NCBI RefSeq assembly: GCF_000808535.1
Contig: NZ_JWLV01000007.1
Span: 1-64,000, forward strand
Source of the DNA: Vibrio sinaloensis
GTDB taxonomy: Bacteria; Pseudomonadota; Gammaproteobacteria; Enterobacterales; Vibrionaceae
Reading direction: 5' to 3'
DNA: 64,000 nucleotides
Shown in pieces: positions 53,291-62,143 of this stretch. Made by a program: the position numbers and the translations under genes. The notes below the pieces were generated by a model. It did no database searches. It worked only from the letters and a program-made list of their open reading frames with translations, and had not been told where the DNA came from. How positions within the stretch are numbered: position 1 is the first letter of the stretch; each line of letters begins with the position of its first letter.

Positions 53291-53512
53291 ATGAGCCAAG
53301 AACAACCCAATAACCCCTTACATGGTCTGACTTTAGAAAAAATTCTTGTTCGCTTACAAGAACACTATGGTTGGGAAGGGTTAGACGCCGAAATCCAAAT
53401 CAACTGTTTTTATAACAACCCTTCAATTAAGTCTTCGCTCAAGTTTCTTCGCCGAACGCAATGGGCGAGAGATAAAGTAGAAGCGCTTTATATCGATACC
53501 TTCTGCAAATAG
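53291..53512 (+). CDS. VF530 family protein (DUF2132)
   Basis: 73 residues: [24 protein letters not shown] followed by [32 protein letters not shown] is the complete VF530 family pattern, a small helical fold suspected of binding DNA. CAGGAG lies seven bases before the ATG. Confidence 0.88.
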   Translation: MSQEQPNNPLHGLTLEKILVRLQEHYGWEGLDAEIQINCFYNNPSIKSSLKFLRRTQWARDKVEALYIDTFCK

Positions 53513-53556
53513 TACCTTCTCGATCTGAAATCTGCCCTGTGAGCGTTTTGGTAACG

Positions 53557-54891
53557 CTATCTGAATATCGCCTCTTTATTGTTTCTGATAATGAAAAAGG
53601 CGCTCACAAGGATAAACAAAGCTGCGAAGTAATAAGTGAAAGCGGAGAGTGAATCCAAAAACGCGGTGTGTTGTTCAATCTCTTGTTCGGAATAGTTTTT
53701 TGACAGTAGTTTGTAGTAGTAGGCATATAGCATACCGATTGTTCCGTAGCCAATGTTGAACATGAGTCCTTTGAAGCTAAGAACCGTTGCACGATTGTGT
53801 GACTCGGTGTTTCTGTTTAAATGGTAGCTGATGAAGATATTCATCGTCATTGTCAGATAGATCAACGCAAGTGCCGGGAGCAAGCCGAGAATTGGCCAGC
53901 CTAAACTAATCAAATAGTAAGTGGCTAGAGTCAGTAACCCCATGCCTACAAGGAAGACTCTAGGTTCAGTACGTTCTGCTAGTTTTCTGCTTTGGCCGGC
54001 AAGTAGAATTTGCAACACGCTGATCCCTGCGTCAATTAAACCAAAATAAATGATCGGGATATGAATCGCGAGATAGTACTGGCTATTCATCGTCAAAAAC
54101 ATGCGTGACGTGTGCTCGAATAAGCTGTAGTAGAGCAGTATAAATAGCACAACAGGTGTAGAGAGGACCCACTTTCCGGTATTTAGCGTTAACTTCAAAC
54201 TTGCCAATGTTGAATTTGTTGATTGATGTGTTTTCGGTGACGTTTTCGGTTCTTCTTTCATGCTAAAAGCGGAATAAATCGCAACTAAAGCAACAAATAG
54301 CGTGGCGTAGACAGGCGTTCGCATAATATCTTGGGTGCTTTGCGGTTGATCCCATCCAAAAAATCCATACAGAGCCGCCATAAAATTAACGTCATACATT
54401 GCTGCACCAAGCAAAGTCACAATAATCCCGACTGTAGCGGAAATACGCAATTGCAGTTGCAAGACATGCGGCCAAGCATCTTCTTTGCCTTGCTCTTTTA
54501 ATGTGTCATACGCGAGGGCTTCATCCGCGCCGCTTGCCAGTGCCATCGCCAGTCCACTCAGCACTCGGTTGACCAGAAAGACATAAAACACCAGTGTAGC
54601 GTTTCCTGTCGGAACAAAGGCGATCATGGCAATTTCGATGAACATCACCAACGAAGATAGGACGACAAGCTTTTTGCGCCCGAGGGTATCGGCAAATGCG
54701 CCAGAGGGAACTTCGGCGATGACGATGGTCGCAGCCCAAACCACATTGAGCATAGCGAACTGAGAGAGCGTGAGTCCGTAATCCAAATAAAGGAGCGTAA
54801 ATACCGGATAGTAAAAACGGGCAAAGTAACTGCTTCGAAACATCAAAAAGCAGCGAACGTTGTTAACGAGCAGAATTTCCCTAACTGTCAT
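53557..54891 (-). CDS. Major facilitator superfamily transporter
   Basis: 444 residues, about 12 membrane helices. The loop between helices 2 and 3 reads EVPSGAFADTLGRKKLVV, the MFS signature. The two halves are joined by a charged linker (EEPKTSPKTHQSTNS). Substrate unknown. ATG at 54889-54891 with AGGGG seven bases upstream; the TTG ten codons earlier is less likely. Divergent from the 55.0 kb gene. Confidence 0.87.
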   Translation of the reverse strand: MTVREILLVNNVRCFLMFRSSYFARFYYPVFTLLYLDYGLTLSQFAMLNVVWAATIVIAEVPSGAFADTLGRKKLVVLSSLVMFIEIAMIAFVPTGNATLVFYVFLVNRVLSGLAMALASGADEALAYDTLKEQGKEDAWPHVLQLQLRISATVGIIVTLLGAAMYDVNFMAALYGFFGWDQPQSTQDIMRTPVYATLFVALVAIYSAFSMKEEPKTSPKTHQSTNSTLASLKLTLNTGKWVLSTPVVLFILLYYSLFEHTSRMFLTMNSQYYLAIHIPIIYFGLIDAGISVLQILLAGQSRKLAERTEPRVFLVGMGLLTLATYYLISLGWPILGLLPALALIYLTMTMNIFISYHLNRNTESHNRATVLSFKGLMFNIGYGTIGMLYAYYYKLLSKNYSEQEIEQHTAFLDSLSAFTYYFAALFILVSAFFIIRNNKEAIFR

Positions 54892-55040
54892 GTGTTGCCC
54901 CTGTCTGTTCCATAAAAGCAAGGTTCAAATCAAGTTGCGAAATAGACATCATTAGATACAAAGAGCTTTTGATTGCTTCGAGTGGATTGCCTATAATTCT
55001 CACCTTGTAATAACTATAGCCTTATTTGAATCAGTTACTT

Positions 55041-55565
55041 ATGCCTTTCTTTCTCATTATCGCATTACTGATTGCGATGTTTTTACTTATTACGTTCTAT
55101 TTTTATCACTACAACAAGAAGAAAGCTCAGGAGCAAAATGAGAAAAAATCACTCAGCTCTCGAGTTGAAAAGCTGAAAAAACGCTTCAAGGCTAGCCTCA
55201 AGCCGTTGACTCAATCGGGCTGTTTGTCCCAGAAAGAGAGCGATGCGTTATATCGCATTGCAAACTACTATTTTGTTTATCAGACGATGACGCCAGAGAA
55301 CGTTGCTCACTATGAGCAGTTAACCAGTGATCTGCTCAATGTAATAGAGGTGGATGTTTTGGCCTCATTGAGTCGCGATGAAGACGCCGCGGAGTTTACT
55401 CAAAACGTCCTGATGAGCTTAGTGCAGTCGCTACCTCCGCGAGTGGACGGTTACACGGCTGGCTTCTATCGCAATGATTTACCAGTGCTAACTCAAAGAC
55501 TCAAAGATTCATTTGCAAATTCGGCTGACGAGTCCGCCTCTCATGATCAAATGCTAACTGAGTAG
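55041..55565 (+). CDS. Single-helix membrane protein, unknown function
   Basis: 174 residues: one N-terminal membrane helix (about 3-24), a basic coiled segment (KKKAQEQNEKKSLSSRVEKLKKRFK), then a soluble helical domain. No known family. The ATG at 55041 follows an in-frame TTG (55026) that may also serve; neither has a good ribosome site, so the start is uncertain. A 12-base perfect inverted repeat follows downstream. Confidence 0.65.
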   Translation: MPFFLIIALLIAMFLLITFYFYHYNKKKAQEQNEKKSLSSRVEKLKKRFKASLKPLTQSGCLSQKESDALYRIANYYFVYQTMTPENVAHYEQLTSDLLNVIEVDVLASLSRDEDAAEFTQNVLMSLVQSLPPRVDGYTAGFYRNDLPVLTQRLKDSFANSADESASHDQMLTE

Positions 55566-55905
55566 CACGCGCGTCTATTATTTAGTCCACAGCGCTTTAG
55601 ATGACGCTGCTTAGATTGAAACCGCACATAGAACAGCGCAGTACCACTGCGCTGTTCCAATCATCGAGTGAGTCACTTACCCCATCAATCCTTTCTCTTC
55701 GGTTCTTTAGCCTTCCATCTTAGGTGAAGGTTTTAAGCCTTTGTTTTGCTTTTCTTCCTCGCTAATTCGCTCTGCGTGGGGCAAGGCTTCAGATTCCTCT
55801 ATTTACGTATTCTCTGCTGCGCGTCTATGCTTTGAGAGAGAAGGCATGACACCTGAATATGTCGCGAGATTTTTGCATATTACACACGATAGATGAGTAG
55901 ATTTG
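55566..55905. other. Intergenic region with a strong palindrome
   Basis: Holds a perfect inverted repeat GAACAGCGCAGT-ACC-ACTGCGCTGTTC at 55631-55657 without a T-run, a CCTTC/GAAGG pair near 55710-55730, and a 16-codon open frame at 55846-55896 with GAGAAGG before its ATG. No full gene. Confidence 0.55.
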
Positions 55906-56907
55906 ATGGATCCACTAACACAAGGCCTAATTGGTGCTTCGTTACCCCAATCTGTGGGTAAAAAACAGCACGTAATTGTCGCTGGCGCTCTTGGAATGTT
56001 GTCTGGAATGGCGCCAGATTTAGATGTCCTGATTCGTTCTTCTCAAGACCCACTACTGTATTTGCAATACCATCGCCAGTTTACCCACTCATTACTCTTC
56101 ATACCCATCGGCAGTATGCTTTGCGCGGTTGTTCTGTACCCACTGTTTGCTAAGCGATTCGGTCTGTCGTTTGGTCAAAGTTGGTTATATTGTGCTTTAG
56201 GTTTTTCGACTCACGCTTTGCTGGATGCTTGCACAAGTTACGGCACTCAGCTGTTTTGGCCTCTGAGTCAGCAGCGTGTTGCGTGGAGCAATGTCTCTGT
56301 TGTGGATCCTATGTTCACGTTGCCTGTCTTAATCTTGGTTGCCCTTGCTGTATGGCGGCGTAGCCCAGTGTTCGCACGCGCCGCTTGCGTTTGGGCGCTG
56401 GTCTACCTCTCATTAGGGGGCATTCAGAAACAACGTGTCGAGCAAGTTGCCTGGCAGTTAGCAACCGAGCGCCAGCATTCTCCTATCCGGCTAGCAGCCA
56501 AACCCAGCTTTGCCAACCTTTTGCTTTGGAAAGTCGTGTATGAAACCGACGACGAGTTCTACATTGACGCGATAAGAGCTGGCGTGAGCACAAAAGTCTA
56601 TCAAGGCGAGTCCGTTCAGAAGCTCGATATAGCACGAGATTTCTCTTGGCTTGATTTGAGTTCTCAGCAGGCCATTGATATTGGTCGATTTGCTCATTTT
56701 TCGAATGGATACCTTGCTGTGGAGCCTAACAATCCAATGCGAATCATGGATGTGCGCTACTCTATTGTGCCAAACCAAATTAACCCATTGTGGAGCATTC
56801 AGTTGTTACCCAATGCAAGTAAAGAAGATCATGTCCAATATGTTGTAGAGCGAGAGAGCACGGCCGATTCGAGACGTTTGTTTTACAAGATGATACTGAA
56901 TAACTAA
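55906..56907 (+). CDS. Membrane-bound metal-dependent hydrolase family protein (YdjM/DUF457)
   Basis: 333 residues. N-terminal DPLTQGLIGASLPQ, GALGMLSGMAPDLDVLIR and HRQFTHSLLFIPIG are the DUF457 (YdjM) signature with its histidines and aspartates; four or five membrane helices follow and a soluble C-terminal domain of about 130 residues. In E. coli YdjM is SOS-induced; no LexA box is seen here. ATG at 55906; the preceding in-frame TTG is rejected. Confidence 0.85.
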   Translation: MDPLTQGLIGASLPQSVGKKQHVIVAGALGMLSGMAPDLDVLIRSSQDPLLYLQYHRQFTHSLLFIPIGSMLCAVVLYPLFAKRFGLSFGQSWLYCALGFSTHALLDACTSYGTQLFWPLSQQRVAWSNVSVVDPMFTLPVLILVALAVWRRSPVFARAACVWALVYLSLGGIQKQRVEQVAWQLATERQHSPIRLAAKPSFANLLLWKVVYETDDEFYIDAIRAGVSTKVYQGESVQKLDIARDFSWLDLSSQQAIDIGRFAHFSNGYLAVEPNNPMRIMDVRYSIVPNQINPLWSIQLLPNASKEDHVQYVVERESTADSRRLFYKMILNN

Positions 56908-56916
56908 GGATGGAAT

Positions 56917-57456
56917 ATGCTTTCAAGAGACAACACTGGGCTTATCATTGTTGACGTACAAGGCAAACTTGCGCGTTTGGTTGAGAATAGCTCGCTGTTG
57001 ATAGCGAACTGTGAAAAATTGATTTTGGGTGTGAAAGCCCTCGATATGCCTATCGTATTGCTTGAACAAAACCCCGAAAAACTGGGTCTTACGGTTGAAG
57101 AGGTTGGGCGACACCTAACTCATACCGCTGCCATCACTAAGTCCACTTTCAATGCTTGTCAGTCTCCCACGTTTTTAGAAGCCGTTCAGGCGGTGAGTGT
57201 CGATTCTTGGTTGGTCTGTGGTATTGAAGCTCACATTTGCGTATATCAAACTGCGAGAGGGTTGGCGGAACTTGGGTATCATGTCGAGCTTGTTAGCGAT
57301 TGTATTTCTTCACGCTCAGCGACGGATGTGCGGCTCGCCATTGAACGATTAATGCGGTGCGGTGTTGAAGTCACTGGATTGGAAATGTGTCTTTACGAAC
57401 TTGCCAAAGATTGTCGAGATCCCGCATTTAAGCCCATCCTTGGTTTGGTGAGATAG
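56917..57456 (+). CDS. Isochorismatase-like hydrolase
   Basis: 179 residues with the full triad D13 (IIVDVQG), K75 (AAITKSTF) and C108 (GIEAHICVYQTA). The GIEAHxCV cis-peptide block is typical of the YcaC-like amidohydrolases. Substrate unknown. Starts nine bases after the YdjM-like gene with AAGGATGG upstream, so the pair is probably co-transcribed. Confidence 0.88.
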   Translation: MLSRDNTGLIIVDVQGKLARLVENSSLLIANCEKLILGVKALDMPIVLLEQNPEKLGLTVEEVGRHLTHTAAITKSTFNACQSPTFLEAVQAVSVDSWLVCGIEAHICVYQTARGLAELGYHVELVSDCISSRSATDVRLAIERLMRCGVEVTGLEMCLYELAKDCRDPAFKPILGLVR

Positions 57457-57718
57457 CTCGCAGTTTTTAATTATCGTGAACGCTCATCTTAGGTGGAATA
57501 TTAAAAGTCACCGACGCCTAATCGCGTTAGGAATGAACTGGCTTTAAACGAAAAGTACTGACCGCTTTGCTATAAATTCACCCTGCATATGTATTGGGTT
57601 GGTTGTATTCGCGCGCCCAAAACCAGAATTGGATCAATATCGGTCAATCAAGAATCGGCTTAAAATGGACCGCCAACTTTTGGCAGTTTGCTTTTAGGTG
57701 TCGCTTTAGTATTTTGCG
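57457..57718. other. Intergenic region before disrupted hydrolase
   Basis: No gene supported. Contains a CTAATCGCGTTAG near-palindrome at about 57517 and stretches of AT-rich sequence. Confidence 0.4.
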
Positions 57719-58606
57719 GTGTTATATCTAGTCACAACTTTGCGGTACGACTTAATCACGAAGCCGTTGAGTTTATGGTGTGAGGAAGGGATGAAAAGCG
57801 TCAAGTATGATGTTCCTGAGGGAGAGGAATGGAAGGCGGCAATATTGTTAATTCACGGGACCGCTCCAATCTATTACGACGGCACAATTCCTGGTTGTTC
57901 AGCTGATTACCAATTAGGGACTATGCCTATTTATGACATGTTAACGTACGAATTAAATCAGCGCTCTTTTTGTACCGTTCGGTATTTAAGAGAGGGTGTA
58001 TATAAAAACCAAGTAAATTGGGAAGAGTACATCAAGGTCGATCATTATCAAATAGTAAGTCAAATTGAAAATATCGTGAAAGAAATGCCAAAAAACAAGC
58101 CCAAAATACTGTTTGCTTTTAGTGGTGGAAGCATACATGTTTCCCAATTAGATCTGTCAAAAATAGATGGTGTCGTTATTGTGGGGGGGCTCTGTACCAA
58201 CCGTTTTCACAACGCTGCCTTAAATGTGAGAAATAAAGACGAATGGAAACGCTTCCAAGAAGAAATCGAGCGTTTTAGATTGCTGTCAGAGGAAGAGATA
58301 GACAAAATCAACAAACCGAATGGTGACGGTCCGCTGAAGCGCTTTTGGCAAGAAGCCATGCTGAAAGATAATTGAGTCAACTTCCAAAAATATGTGGACT
58401 TGCCGATTCTGATCCTTCATGGCTCTAATGATTCTGAAGTTCATAGAAGCCAAGCTAGCATGTGGAAGGCGCTGCTACCTGTGCACAATATAAAGTATGT
58501 TGAAGTTGACGGCGGTGACCACTTTTTAAATACGCCCAAGGAATCAGGAGCATCCATTATTTCTCGCGAGCTAGACGTTTGGAGTGCGGAGAACAACCTC
58601 ATATAG
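57719..58606 (+). pseudogene. Alpha/beta-hydrolase interrupted by an in-frame TGA
   Basis: An open frame of 295 codons is broken once, by TGA at 58373-58375. Upstream are ILLIHGTAPIYYDG (oxyanion loop) and ILFAFSGGSIHVSQ (nucleophile serine). Downstream, in the same frame, DLPILILHGSNDSEVHR and VDGGDHFLNT hold the triad Asp and His. So the stop splits the active site; both pieces alone should be inactive. The start could be GTG at 57719 or ATG at 57791, the latter with GAGGAAGG against it. Codon use is more AT-rich than core genes. Could be a real mutation or a sequencing error. Confidence 0.75.
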
Positions 58607-58695
58607 CGAGATAGCCATAATGATTTTTAGTGTGGCTGAGTTAGTGACACTTTAAATTGATATTTTGCCTTTTTTGAAAATAGATAGGAAAACAC

Positions 58696-59166
58696 ATGGA
58701 ATTTAATAATCAGTATGAATATGCAGGTTTTTGGGTACGATTTGGTGCAACAATTATAGATTCAATTCTATTTCTTATGTTGACCATGCCATTACTTTAT
58801 TGGGTATATGGCAGTTATTACTTTGAGTCTGATAGTTTCATTATTGGTGGTTGGGACCTATTACTTAATTGGGTATTTCCTTTTATAGCGACAGTACTAT
58901 TTTGGATTTATCGTTCTGCGACACCAGGAAAGATGGCATTGAAATTGAGAGTTGTGGATGCAAAAACGGGTGAGCCTTTATCAACCAGTAAATCTGTTGT
59001 GAGATATTTGGCTTATTACATTAGCACCATTCCTTTGTGTTTAGGCTTTGTCTGGATTGCGTTCAGCGGAAAGAAACAAGGTTGGCATGACATGATCGCA
59101 AATACAGTGGTCGTTAGACCAAAAGACCATGGTGTCGAAGCTGTTGCATTTGAAAGCCGCACTTAA
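58696..59166 (+). CDS. RDD family membrane protein
   Basis: 156 residues, with AGFWVRFGATIIDSILF (R and D of the RDD pattern), three or four membrane helices and SGKKQGWHDMIANTVVV, a standard RDD end. It is the second RDD protein in the window; the two differ a lot, so this is not a recent copy. TAGGAAAAC lies before the ATG. AT-rich compared with region 1. Confidence 0.87.
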   Translation: MEFNNQYEYAGFWVRFGATIIDSILFLMLTMPLLYWVYGSYYFESDSFIIGGWDLLLNWVFPFIATVLFWIYRSATPGKMALKLRVVDAKTGEPLSTSKSVVRYLAYYISTIPLCLGFVWIAFSGKKQGWHDMIANTVVVRPKDHGVEAVAFESRT

Positions 59167-59297
59167 TAAATGGCTCAGCATGACCATTCAGCGCTAGTGA
59201 TGTCGAGTTGAAGGTTGTGTCAAATAGGTATCAGTAAGGTCAATAATTCGCCTTGCTGACACCTTAATGGCGCGTAGAAAGATACATAAGGATAATG

Positions 59298-60101
59298 ATG
59301 GAAGAACTCAAAGGTGGACGAGAGGGGCAAATTTTTCGCTCTGATAACAAAATTTACCGACCACGAGGAGCGTGGTCTGAAACAGTACATCGTTTACTGT
59401 CACACATCGTAGAAAATGGTTTCAATGCAGCTCCGAAACCACATGGTTTTGACTGCAAAGGTAATGAGATCGTGTCGTATGTCGTTGGTGATGTTTTTAA
59501 TTATCCCCTGAAAGGACATATTGCTACGACGGAGGCTCTGGTTTCTGCCGCTAAACTGCTTAGCTCGTATCACGATGCCTCTCGCACATTTTTATCAACA
59601 CACTCGAATGAGTCACTAGTGTGGAAGCTGCCGAGTCGTGAACCCAGAGAGGTCATCTGTCATGGAGACTATGCTCCTTACAATGTAACGCTCGTTGGTT
59701 CAGAAACCGTCGGGATTATTGACTTTGATACCGCGCATCCAGCGCCGAGGGTTTGGGATATTGCGTATGCTGTTTACTGCTGGGCGCCATTCAAAACACA
59801 TGAATCTGATGCAATGGGCAACCTAGAGTCGCAGTCTTTGCGAGCTAAACAGTTTTGCGATGCTTACGGGTTGCTTGAAGCAGAGCGTGAGCGGTTAGTC
59901 GAGACAATAACAGATAGGATTCAAGTATTAGTCGATTACATGTTCAACGAAGCCGACGCCGGCAACGCAGCATTCATTGAAAATATCGCAGACGGACACC
60001 ACTTGGCTTATCTCGCTGATATTCAATATCTCAACAGCCACAAGCAGTATATTGAAGACGTTTTGATTGGAGAGCGTTTTGTTAGAGAAAATGGGCGGTA
60101 A
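59298..60101 (+). CDS. Aminoglycoside phosphotransferase-like kinase
   Basis: 267 residues. The Brenner-type motif H122-G-D124-x4-N129 (CHGDYAPYN) and IIDFD (142-144) are the catalytic and metal-binding sites of the APH/choline-kinase fold. The family includes drug, homoserine and choline kinases; nothing shows it confers resistance. Second of two adjacent ATG codons chosen because AAGGA then has a five-base spacer. The frame stays open after its stop codon into a gene remnant. Confidence 0.83.
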   Translation: MEELKGGREGQIFRSDNKIYRPRGAWSETVHRLLSHIVENGFNAAPKPHGFDCKGNEIVSYVVGDVFNYPLKGHIATTEALVSAAKLLSSYHDASRTFLSTHSNESLVWKLPSREPREVICHGDYAPYNVTLVGSETVGIIDFDTAHPAPRVWDIAYAVYCWAPFKTHESDAMGNLESQSLRAKQFCDAYGLLEAERERLVETITDRIQVLVDYMFNEADAGNAAFIENIADGHHLAYLADIQYLNSHKQYIEDVLIGERFVRENGR

Positions 60102-60278
60102 AGCTTGGATGTGAGTCAAAAGTTCAAAGATGTGGAAACAATATGGACTTTAACTTTGAACAATGGTGTTTGGAAAGTCCCCAACATTGAAAGTACTTCT
60201 ATGACGATGGATTATGTTAATGAAACCAATTATTTGCCCAAAATCGAGACGACGGTCGTCAGTGTTCTGAGAGCCTAA
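60102..60278 (+). pseudogene. Gene tail without a head, NTF2-like remnant
   Basis: A 58-codon open frame ending in TAA at 60276 that reads like real protein: KFKDVETIWTLTLNNGVWKV and DYVNETNYLPKIETTVVSVLRA. The W-x-L-x-L-x-x-G-x-W-K pattern is typical of the last strands of NTF2-like/SnoaL-type proteins. There is no good start or ribosome site, so it appears to be a leftover of a deleted gene. Confidence 0.5.
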
Positions 60279-60363
60279 CAGAGCGTAGCTCGCAATGCTC
60301 AATGCTTTAGATTTCAATTCAAGTTAGGTTTTCTATGTAGAGTATGGTTGTTTTTCTATGTTC

Positions 60364-60400
60364 AAAGAAAAGGGTTCAGAATGAAACATCCGGAACCCTT
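60364..60400 (-). terminator. Terminator of the peroxiredoxin gene
   Basis: On the minus strand: arms AAGGGTTC/GAACCCTT with a 15-base loop, followed by TTTCTTT, eight bases after the stop codon. Confidence 0.7.
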
Positions 60401-60407
60401 ACAGCTC

Positions 60408-60890
60408 TTAAGATAACTTTAGAGCAGCTAAAATAGTTTCAGCTCTACTTGCTTCGAATTGCTTGGGTTCTTCAACATTCAATTGTGTCACCACACCATC
60501 TTCGATAATCATTGCGTATCGCTGTGAGCGAATTCCACCGAATGTAGCCGTATCCATTTCAAGGCCTAGAGCTTTAGTAAAGCTAGCGTCACCATCGGCC
60601 AACATCATAATTTCTGTGGCATTCTGCGCTTCTCCCCAAGCTTGCATCACAAAAGCATCGTTGACTGATACACACGCAATGATATCGACGCCTGCCGCTT
60701 TAATTTCGTCAGCAAGTACAACGTATCCTGGTAAATGAGCCTCAGAACATGTTGGCGTAAATGCACCTGGCACAGCGAAAAGCACCACTCGCTTGTTTGC
60801 AAAAAGCTCATCTGTGTTGTGAGTTACCATTCCTTCCTCGCCCAGTTCGCTGAGAGCTGCTGTAGGTATTGTTTGGCCTTTCTTGATCAT
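60408..60890 (-). CDS. Peroxiredoxin, Prx5 type
   Basis: 160 residues. The peroxidatic cysteine is C48 in PGAFTPTCSEAHLPGY, the Prx5 signature. It reduces hydroperoxides, typically with glutathione/glutaredoxin; no fused glutaredoxin domain here. No second cysteine in the usual resolving position; another cysteine is in IIACVSVND. ATG at 60888-60890 has GGAGGT four bases upstream, so the longer upstream frame is rejected. Confidence 0.9.
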   Translation of the reverse strand: MIKKGQTIPTAALSELGEEGMVTHNTDELFANKRVVLFAVPGAFTPTCSEAHLPGYVVLADEIKAAGVDIIACVSVNDAFVMQAWGEAQNATEIMMLADGDASFTKALGLEMDTATFGGIRSQRYAMIIEDGVVTQLNVEEPKQFEASRAETILAALKLS

Positions 60891-61237
60891 GTGTACCTCC
60901 ATTTTTAATTTGCATGAACAGTCTAACTGCCAAAGTAAATAGGGACCACCCACAGAAAACAAGGGTATAGTGGGAAGCGTTTCTGTTTTATGGTCAATCG
61001 TTCCAACACCACGACCATCAATCCCGCCACTTCCAATATGTGAGTCGTTGTAAAAAGGTGGTATTCAATCTTCTCGTCTTGATGCTGTTTGATAATTAGA
61101 GGGGAACTATTCTTTATGCGTCCTTAGCTTGTTTTTCATTGATCGCAACACAGTTAAAACGCTGAACGCAATCGTATTCAGCGCTGCAAGATTTGGCAAG
61201 AAAACACAACAATAGACAGTATGAAAGGCATTATGGT

Positions 61238-61813
61238 TTATTCACAATACTCCTCCTTGGCGTCTAGTAGTGTCGAGACGGAGCCATCAAGCAAGCGGTT
61301 GTAGGCAAGGTAGGCCATGGTGCGAGCTTTGGTATTATAGGTGAGTGCCGTGATTGAATTTGAGGTGTTTGTTGCGTCTCTAGCCGACATTCCTATAAAA
61401 TTTTGACAAGCGATTACTTTGTCATATTTACGACTAATTTCATAAGCCTTGTCGATGTTGGACTCAGTAGCTTCACTAAAATCATAGTATAAGTTTTCTT
61501 GAGTTTGTCTTGCATCTTGCTTTAACGCGTTACGTACCGGCTCTGATACCTCCAGAGCATTAATGAAAGCTTCGATATCGTCTCGAATGCCATCATCATT
61601 TTCATCTGGGCCTGGAAGCGAGTCGCTTCTATCGAGTAAATGCTTATATCGTCCGTAAAGCACACCAAATTGTTCATCAACGGTTTCTTTAGATTGAAGT
61701 AGAGCAGTTAATTCTGGGGTTTTCTCTATTTGGGTGGTGCCAGTATGAGGGCGAGGCGATTCTTCTTTACAGCCTATAAGAGCAAGCATCAATATTGGAG
61801 TAATGTAGCGCAT
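61238..61813 (-). CDS. Small lipoprotein, unknown function
   Basis: 191 residues with lipobox ALIGC (C15) after a short signal. The mature part is acidic and helical, with PGPDENDDGIRDDIEAFI, a calcium-binding-like D-x-N-x-D-G-x-x-D-D loop. No named family. ATG at 61811-61813; the longer upstream frame gives no signal peptide and is rejected. It sits in an AT-rich stretch between the peroxiredoxin and GNAT genes. Confidence 0.72.
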   Translation of the reverse strand: MRYITPILMLALIGCKEESPRPHTGTTQIEKTPELTALLQSKETVDEQFGVLYGRYKHLLDRSDSLPGPDENDDGIRDDIEAFINALEVSEPVRNALKQDARQTQENLYYDFSEATESNIDKAYEISRKYDKVIACQNFIGMSARDATNTSNSITALTYNTKARTMAYLAYNRLLDGSVSTLLDAKEEYCE

Positions 61814-62143
61814 GTCGTTGGTTTTCCATTTTATAATTATAGATCTTGGTATTACGTATGAAGCGAGCCAGTATAATAATATTGAACGTATTTGGGGCTT
61901 AATCAGATAAAAGAACCTAAGAATATATGCAATATCAACGGATGTGGAATGAGTAGTACGCAATAATTATATTGGTTCTCAGTTTTGGTTTGAAGAGTCT
62001 GAAAACACGTAGATAACAAAGCATGGAAAATTCAGTTTAAGTTGAGTTTGCCATGCGCAATAAGCTAGGTTTGGTGGTTGACGTTGTTTACTATTTAGCG
62101 CGGTGTTAATTTACACCAAGAGTCGGGAATTATGGTGGAATAG
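61814..62143. other. Intergenic region, divergent promoters
   Basis: No gene. AT-rich sequence next to the lipoprotein start, and a short palindrome GGTGT-TAATTT-ACACC at 62102-62117 close to the GNAT start codon. Confidence 0.4.

Noticed and set aside
58373-58375. Selenocysteine codon in the hydrolase
   Set aside because: The position is not a catalytic cysteine place in alpha/beta-hydrolases and no SECIS-like hairpin is apparent right after the TGA.
59298-60101. Aminoglycoside resistance gene
   Set aside because: The APH fold is shared by many unrelated kinases, and there is no mobile element or close match to known resistance enzymes that I can recognise.
60891-60962. 24-residue N-terminal extension of the peroxiredoxin
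   Set aside because: GGAGGT lies just before the inner ATG and the standard protein begins there.
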